From: Linyphia triangularis
Taxonomy: Eukaryota > Arthropoda > Arachnida > Araneae > Linyphiidae
Assembly (NCBI GenBank): GCA_963978545.1
Contig: OZ021725.1
Span: 10,481,346 to 10,545,345, forward strand
Reading direction: 5' to 3'
DNA length: 64,000 nt
The translations under genes were made by a program, and so were the position numbers. Position 1 is the first letter of the stretch, and each line of letters opens with the position of its first letter. The notes beneath the pieces were generated by a model, which saw only the letters and a program-made list of their open reading frames with translations, ran no database searches and had not been told where the DNA came from. Shown here in pieces: positions 58,603 through 64,000 of this stretch.

Positions 58603-59973
58603 TTATTGCTCGTAAGGAAGATCTCTCTCGAAGCAGCGACCTTTCATTCCGATAGAAATCAAGCTCCTCCCGTTCGGATTCTCGAAATGGATAGATCTTA
58701 TGTCCAACCTGACGTCCGTGTGTTTGGGCGAGTGATCAGAATGGTGATGATAGTCAACAGAGTGCTGGTGCCATTCATCGAGTGGTACCAGCCTCATTCC
58801 ACTAGCGACTACCTGCGGATACACGATGTCGGTGGTGAAATTCGCCCGCAGGTAAACACTCTTGAACACTGTGTTGGACTTCATCGGGAAAACGCCGCAT
58901 GGAATGTCCTCGTTGGCGTCACATCTCGACAAGACACAGTCCTCCTCGCACACGAAGTAACGATCCAGCATGTTGTAGCTGCCATTGAAGACAGAAAGGA
59001 AGAAGTGCTCGTCACCGAACCCATCGGTGGAGTAGTCCAACGAACAGCACATCCCATTGTTGCAGGTTTCCACGTGGCCACTAGGATCGCTCAGTTTCAC
59101 GAAGGTATAGTTTTCCAGCCTTGCCTTCAAGCACCTGTAATGGTCATTCGAATCTCCCACAAGATTTGTTGCACAGTTCATTGGAACATCTCTGTCTACG
59201 TCCTTCACCTCCCATTCGCCGGTTGAGGAAATGGCGGTGATACTGGCATTCGGCGCTACTGGTGGGTATCCAGCCTTTGGAACATTGGCCACGACCAACT
59301 TGGATACCCCGTCCGGGTTGAAGGTGTAAGCTATGGCGCCATTTTGTCCGTGGAACATTCCACTTCCGACAGAAAAGTAATGCGGATTATGAATATTCGA
59401 GGCGATGAGGGTGACGTTGTTGCCCAGAGCCCACGACTGCCAGAACTGGACAGACACAGACTGGGGAAAAGTGTCAAACCACATGGTAGAAAAGAGGATC
59501 GCATCAACACCTGGCCATCGCCCAACCTCTCCCATCCTTGGGAAATCTATGTCGAAGCATATATAGGTGGCAAATGTACCGAAGTCAGTTCGGAAGGTGG
59601 AGTTCTGTTGCTTATGGGGAAGGTCCATGCCAAACTCGAAGAATAGATGTTCCTTGTGGTACTTCACAAGCAGTGTTCCGTCTCTGTCGAAGACCACGTT
59701 CGTGTTGAATTGGAAAACACCATCCAATTGACATTGGTCTTCTCCAGAGCAGTTTTGGATATCTCCCGTGTTTGCTACAACTACAATGGAGTTGTCCTTC
59801 GCCATGCAGCTAAGACTGTGCAGGATGGGTCTATCTTTATATTTGTCACGTTCTTCGCATGGGTTAGTGTGTTCTTTTTTGGGATCAGGAATGTATTCTA
59901 AGAATTTCTTCAGCTCGATCCTGCTTCCGGGAGGAAATATTCCATATTCGGGAAATAGTACCAAGTCAGCACC
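58603..59973 (-). CDS. Vanin/pantetheinase-like gene C, exon 2
   Basis: Starts after acceptor GTTTACAG with GGT GCT GAC and encodes 456 residues; with exon 1 the protein is 521 residues. All three catalytic residues are seen: Glu74 in LFPEYG, Lys172 in KYHKEH, Cys204 in YICFD, with spacings (98 and 32) close to vertebrate vanins. Residues about 66-320 form the nitrilase fold; the rest is the vanin C-terminal domain, with MCCSLDY, a His-rich insertion (HHHSDH) near residue 480 and final MKGRCFERD. Several NxT/NxS sites fit a secreted glycoprotein. Of the three paralogues it looks most like a canonical enzyme. Substrate is inferred from family only. Confidence 0.92.
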   Translation of the reverse strand, partial: GADLVLFPEYGIFPPGSRIELKKFLEYIPDPKKEHTNPCEERDKYKDRPILHSLSCMAKDNSIVVVANTGDIQNCSGEDQCQLDGVFQFNTNVVFDRDGTLLVKYHKEHLFFEFGMDLPHKQQNSTFRTDFGTFATYICFDIDFPRMGEVGRWPGVDAILFSTMWFDTFPQSVSVQFWQSWALGNNVTLIASNIHNPHYFSVGSGMFHGQNGAIAYTFNPDGVSKLVVANVPKAGYPPVAPNASITAISSTGEWEVKDVDRDVPMNCATNLVGDSNDHYRCLKARLENYTFVKLSDPSGHVETCNNGMCCSLDYSTDGFGDEHFFLSVFNGSYNMLDRYFVCEEDCVLSRCDANEDIPCGVFPMKSNTVFKSVYLRANFTTDIVYPQVVASGMRLVPLDEWHQHSVDYHHHSDHSPKHTDVRLDIRSIHFENPNGRSLISIGMKGRCFERDLPYEQ

Positions 59974-60835
59974 CTGTAAACATTCAAAAGATTTTGGTTA
60001 CATATATGTGGATAAAAATACTAATAAGAAAAGACAAATGCGTTTATGAATTCAAATAGTGTATTTAATTTGGATTGCTAATTAGTGGATTTAAAAATCT
60101 AACCAGAATAAATTATTCGAAATTGAAATAGAAAAAAGATTAAAACTATTACTTTCCTAAGTCTTAGAACCTAAATACTAATATCTAACAAAATAAAAAA
60201 AGCCATAAATAGGTTTCAACAAAAAGCAAGCATATTATTCTCTCCCCCCCCCCCCCCTTTGCCGCTCCCAAAAAAAGTAATTAATTTGCTTGGCACTTGA
60301 CTTTTATGAGTAACCAACCAGTTTCTTGGCTATATATGTGAACTATTAAGACATAACTTACTTGTAAGCAAAAAAGGTATCATAACCTCATAGATTTTGT
60401 TTTGTTTGGTTGGTTGGTTGAACTCCCGGCTGGGGAATGGAAAGGAAGGACTTCGTGAACTAGCACCTGGCTCCGCGTACATATGTGAGAGAACCACCTC
60501 TCTGGAACAGGATGAAGTAAAAAGAAAAAACTAATAAAAAAAAGGGGGGGATATCAAATCATTTCGGTGCAGAAGGAATTTTGTGAAGTTGCCATTTCAA
60601 TGCTTTCTCCGGGTGAGGACGTCATAACTTAAGTATCTTCTATCAGATTTTGTTTTGGATTTCTAGATACAAAGAGTGTGATTTCAACAATCGAAAACAT
60701 GCTCTTATTAAATAGAATCAAATATGTTTGAGAACTTTGTTCGTATAATTTTTTTTCTTCGAAACGTTTACGAAAATATTTTGATTTAAAGAAAGCAAAG
60801 TGAAAAACTCTTTATTGGCATTTAAGAGTGCAAGG

Positions 60836-61012
60836 TTGATTGTTTTCAGATTATCTGGCGCCGTCAGCCACACGAGGGCTATAATGCGCCGAAACATTCG
60901 TCATTAGACTAGCCAACATACATTTACAAACACCCATGCCTAACACGGGACTCGAACCCGCAACCTCGCGGTCTAGAAGCTAGTACGCTAATCACTATAC
61001 CGTTTGGTCGGC
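60836..61012 (-). mobile_element. tRNA-derived SINE, copy 5, in intron of gene C
   Basis: A well-preserved minus-strand copy (B box on the reverse strand GGGTTCGAGTCCCG) with a 12-bp duplication differing at one base (AAGAGTGCAAGG at 60824-60835, AAGAGAGCAAGG at 61013-61024). Confidence 0.88.
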
Positions 61013-61416
61013 AAGAGAGCAAGGAGGTTCTCCTGTAAGATAATTTAAATTTAAATAAGTCAAGCCAGAATAAAAACGAATATTTTCCTTAAATGGAAGG
61101 CCTAGTAATGATTATTCCCTACACTTTCTATGTTACAATCTTCTGGCCCAGTGCATTTAGAAACTACTTTGCATAAAACCTTGACATTTGGTGAGTAGGT
61201 ACGAAAATTGTCACTTAATGAAATGACATTAATTAAAAACTCGAAAATAGCATCTAATATATTTTATATTTGAAAACCGTACGTCAATTCATATACAGTG
61301 GCTAAACCTGGTTTTGTAATTTGATATTTTAATTTATAATATAAAGACATTAAAGGCTTGAATAAATAAAATAAAAAAAAGTTTGAAGGGTACCAAGTCC
61401 CCTTAAATTCTCAGAC

Positions 61417-61611
61417 CTTTGACTTAGCTGTTTTTGCCGCCTTACTGTAGTACTCAAGGTTCGTCTCTACCACGAATGTAGCCGAGTCATTTTCCGATCC
61501 AGACCGAGCATGCTCGAACACAGCCGCAGTGTAGTAAGGACGGCTAGCATCTGCATAAGCTAACCACAGGCAGAAGAAGATTCCTAGGATATACTGTAAC
61601 GATCCAGCCAT
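61417..61611 (-). CDS. Vanin-like gene C, exon 1 (signal peptide)
   Basis: Sixty-five codons from ATG at 61611: signal peptide (MAGSLQYILGIFFCLWLAYA), then YYTAAVFEHARSGS, ending AAG before donor GTCTGA in phase 0. The donor is weaker than in A and B (GTCTGA against GTAAGT/GTAAAG). Only about 10 bp further into the intron lies the TTAA end of a MITE-like sequence. The intron to exon 2 is 1443 bp. Confidence 0.87.
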
Positions 61612-61756
61612 AATACCTATAGAAAGGAAAACAATTAAGCAAGTGAATTTCGTTAGTTAAGACTTCATACGTTGTCAGTGACAAGAATACTAGCTGGTAA
61701 GCTGATTGGAAGATCAATGTCAAACATTGATTGGAATGCCAGTTTCCCGTTTACAT

Positions 61757-62733
61757 ATTGACTGAGAGGCGACTGCAATTCTTAGACCCCATCGAACATC
61801 ATTCTGAGTGTTTTATAGAAATTGGAGAAAAGTGAGTAGATTACGAATCCACTGATTTGCCGTGACAAAAATGGTCGAAACTGGTCAAAAATCGACTTTT
61901 AATAAGTTGAACTAAATCCAATTGCCAAAAGCGCAATAACTTGCCAAATATTGAGAATTTTTTTTTTTTATTTGGTAACCTCACTCTTTAATTTTCAATT
62001 AAGAAGGTTGCAGACGATTCGGATATGTGGCTATGGCTTACTTGCATCCTTAGAGCTTGCATCTTTCACAAATGAGCCAAATTGGCAATAAACATTACGT
62101 CACGGATGACGTAACTGATGTCACCAATTTGGCTTACTTTTAAAAGATACAAGTTTTCCGTGAGAAGATCAAGATTCCGAGCCAGTGATCAAAAATCGTT
62201 TGCGCTTTTTCTCATGTTGTTGCTGTTGTTGTCTTCTTCGTCAGACAATATCAGTGAAGCCATTGACATTAATGAAGTCTGACACTAGTTGTGGACAGTT
62301 ATAAATGTACTCCCAGTCCAGTCCAAGGAAGTCCAAAATGTGCTGAGGTGATGCCTGTTCTTTTTGGCATTTAGGGCAAAGAGGAAAATTTTTGCTTCCC
62401 CCAGAATATGTGAGGCCTTTAAGGTGACCACTAGCAAGTCGGGACAGACGGGTATTGGTGTGCCTATCACAAGGAAGGATACTTTTTCTCATTGAAAATC
62501 AAAATGCAGTTTGTTGCCAGACGAAAAAGTTTGTTCTCTTTTTGGCAAGTTATGACATATTTGGCAATCGGATTTTAGTTCAACTCATTCCAAGTCGATT
62601 TTTGATCAGTTTCGTCCATTTTTGCCACGGCAGACCAGTGGTGGATTCGTAATCTACTCTCTTTTCTCCAATTTCTATAAGAGAATCAGAATGATGTTCG
62701 ATGGGGTCCAAAAATTGCAGTCGCTTCTCGGAC
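61757..62733. mobile_element. Foldback element split by a LINE tail
   Basis: Outer ends CTGAGAGGCGACTGCAATT and its inverse AATTGCAGTCGCTTCTCGG are joined to arms of about 200 bp (ATAGAAATTGGAGAAAAGTG against CTTTTCTCCAATTTCTATAA; TTGGCAAGTTATG against its inverse). The centre is occupied by a second small palindrome (about 62060-62155, TGACGTAA core) and a minus-strand LINE fragment. Confidence 0.7.
62215..62492 (-). pseudogene. Non-LTR retrotransposon 3' tail (post-RNase H zinc motif)
   Basis: The minus strand reads RLSRLASGHLKGL, FPLCPKCQKEQASPQHIL and VSDFINVNGFTDIV. This CxxC...H pattern closes many arthropod LINE polyproteins after the RNase H domain. The stop is followed by a CAACAACAGCAACAAC tail. 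It is a 5'-truncated, non-functional insertion. Confidence 0.7.
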
Positions 62734-62898
62734 TAATAGTGCCAGCTGCTGGTGGACACTGGCGATATAGGAGTTGGCTCGCTATCAGATGGAAAATGTT
62801 TGACCTGATGGAGATGTGCCAGCTACATGCACGCCAGTGAAAAACTGGTTTCTTCAGGAAGGAAATGGAGCGCTGACACAGTGCTAAAAGATAGTGTC

Positions 62899-63141
62899 TA
62901 TACTAAACTTCAACTTAACTTGACATCACTAGACGGTAGATCGTCACAGTGCTCATAGGCAATTTATCCATTTTGGCGGCATGAAAGCATAATGATCCCC
63001 AAACAACAACCCTGTAGAGAACAACAGTTTATAAGGTTTGGTGAGAATTATGTCTTCACTCAGCTAAAATTGATTAATTGCCTATGAGCACGGTAAAGAT
63101 CTATTGTCTAGTGATGTCAAGTTAAGTAGGAGTTTAGTATA
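62899..63141. mobile_element. Palindromic MITE, 243 bp
   Basis: Left TATACTAAACTTCAACTTAA and right TTAAGTAGGAGTTTAGTATA are inverted copies, as are inner TGCTCATAGGCAATT and AATTGCCTATGAGCA. The terminal TA repeats allow a TA target, but this is not decisive. Confidence 0.75.
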
Positions 63142-64000
63142 GTAACTAGTAACCTCAACTTGAAAACTGACTCGTAAAATGTAAACCAGTCTTTAAAATG
63201 TATTTTTGACAAATAAAGCGAGATCATATGAGCGTGAAATTCGAAATTTTGCATTGAGTAAGGATAAAACGAAACCGTTGTTATAATTTTTAAGGGGAGT
63301 TGAACCCGAAAATTTATAAATAATCGATTTTGAGTTTATTATTGTTTATCGCAAATTAAATTCTCCCCTTTAAAAGGATATCTCATTTGTAATAATACCT
63401 CAACTAGAAGTATTTTTAATAATTTTTTGAAGACAAAATTGGTAATTATTAATGTAAGTAAAGTTTCCTTTAAAATGCGTTTTCTCAAAATTACATTTAT
63501 CATTATTCATGTACCTTTTTCTTAGAAACTGCATAAACTATCTTCCTAAAATTTGTATCACATATTTTTTTTATGTAACTGTATATACGGAAGGAAGATT
63601 TTGTAGCTATTTCGAAAAAAAATTTGTTTTGGATTATTTCGGCCAAAAAAAAAATTGTGATTTTTCACAAACTTGAGTGACTTTTACGAAAATTCATTAG
63701 AAAAAAAAATTAATTGAATTACAATCAAAAGTTAACTTCAATAGAATAGGAACTGTCTGTTTAATGAAATGAAAAAAAAAAAAAAAAGGCATCTATGTCA
63801 GTTGAGGACTAGAAAATGGAAACGACATAAGTACAAAAAAAAAAATCGAAAATCTTTTTCTTACGGAAAAATTTCCTAAAGAATACTAAAAAACAAAAGA
63901 AAAAAGGAAAAATACCAGGCTAAACATAGTGGCGGACTCTCAAAGTGCGAACTCAAGTAGCAATTGTTCAAATTCAGTCTGATACAGTACCCAAAAAAAA
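63142..64000. other. Right edge, no gene recognised
   Basis: AT-rich with several A-runs (63771-63786, 63835-63845). No coding frame, RNA or repeat border identified. Confidence 0.4.

Overview
The window looks like nuclear DNA of an arachnid, most likely a spider. It is AT-rich, its few genes are far apart, and the space between them is filled with several generations of nested transposable elements. The host assignment is an inference from the type of host genes (arthropod gustatory receptors, invertebrate vanin-like amidohydrolases) and from the style of the retroelement ORFs. No species can be named from the sequence alone.

Region 1 (1-24.6 kb, plus-strand chemoreceptors). The 3' half of a Ty3/Gypsy element with its 3' LTR (1-2393) abuts the 3' end of a decayed BEL/Pao element (2399-about 3570). 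That element runs directly into a truncated gustatory-receptor gene (3583-4368). A second, intact, single-exon paralogue lies at 21751-22941. Between the two receptors are: a 3.2-kb TIR transposon with a perfect 8-bp target-site duplication (5445-8689), Helitron-like elements carrying internal minisatellites (8704-9664 and 12609-14383), and a 5.2-kb tandem duplication whose second copy has lost about 1.7 kb (11365-16549 and 16548-19980). Each copy of the duplication contains a 1.5-kb foldback palindrome. The whole duplicated block lies between inverted ends at about 10523 and 20145.

Region 2 (24.6-61.6 kb, minus-strand vanin/pantetheinase-like cluster). Three tandem genes share one orientation and the same two-exon structure. 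Exon 1 is short and encodes the signal peptide. A phase-0 intron of 1.4 to 6.5 kb follows, then a large exon 2. A: 32623-32399 joined to 25934-24600 (519 aa). B: 45324-45133 joined to 40440-39118 (504 aa). C: 61611-61417 joined to 59973-58603 (521 aa). B and C keep the Glu-Lys-Cys triad of the nitrilase fold. A has Ser where the catalytic Cys should be, although its reading frame is otherwise intact, so it may be a secreted pseudoenzyme. The introns hold mobile elements: a 3.2-kb TTAA-flanked foldback in A, nested MITEs and a 2.9-kb long-TIR transposon in B, and a tRNA-derived SINE in C.

Region 3 (intergenic repeats and right edge). Between the vanin genes are a 115-bp x 6 array, a 22-bp x 7 array, a decayed CR1/Jockey-type LINE (49.4-52.3 kb), a 318-bp x 4 array made from SINE-like sequence, and further MITEs. 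To the right of gene C are a foldback split by a LINE tail and a small palindromic MITE.

The most useful leads are: the Cys-to-Ser vanin paralogue; the 8-bp-TSD transposon with an unclassified ORF family; the long-TIR transposon and the TTAA foldback, which may belong to one transposase family; and the receptor truncated exactly at a retrotransposon LTR. Family names come from memory of motifs; no database search was run.
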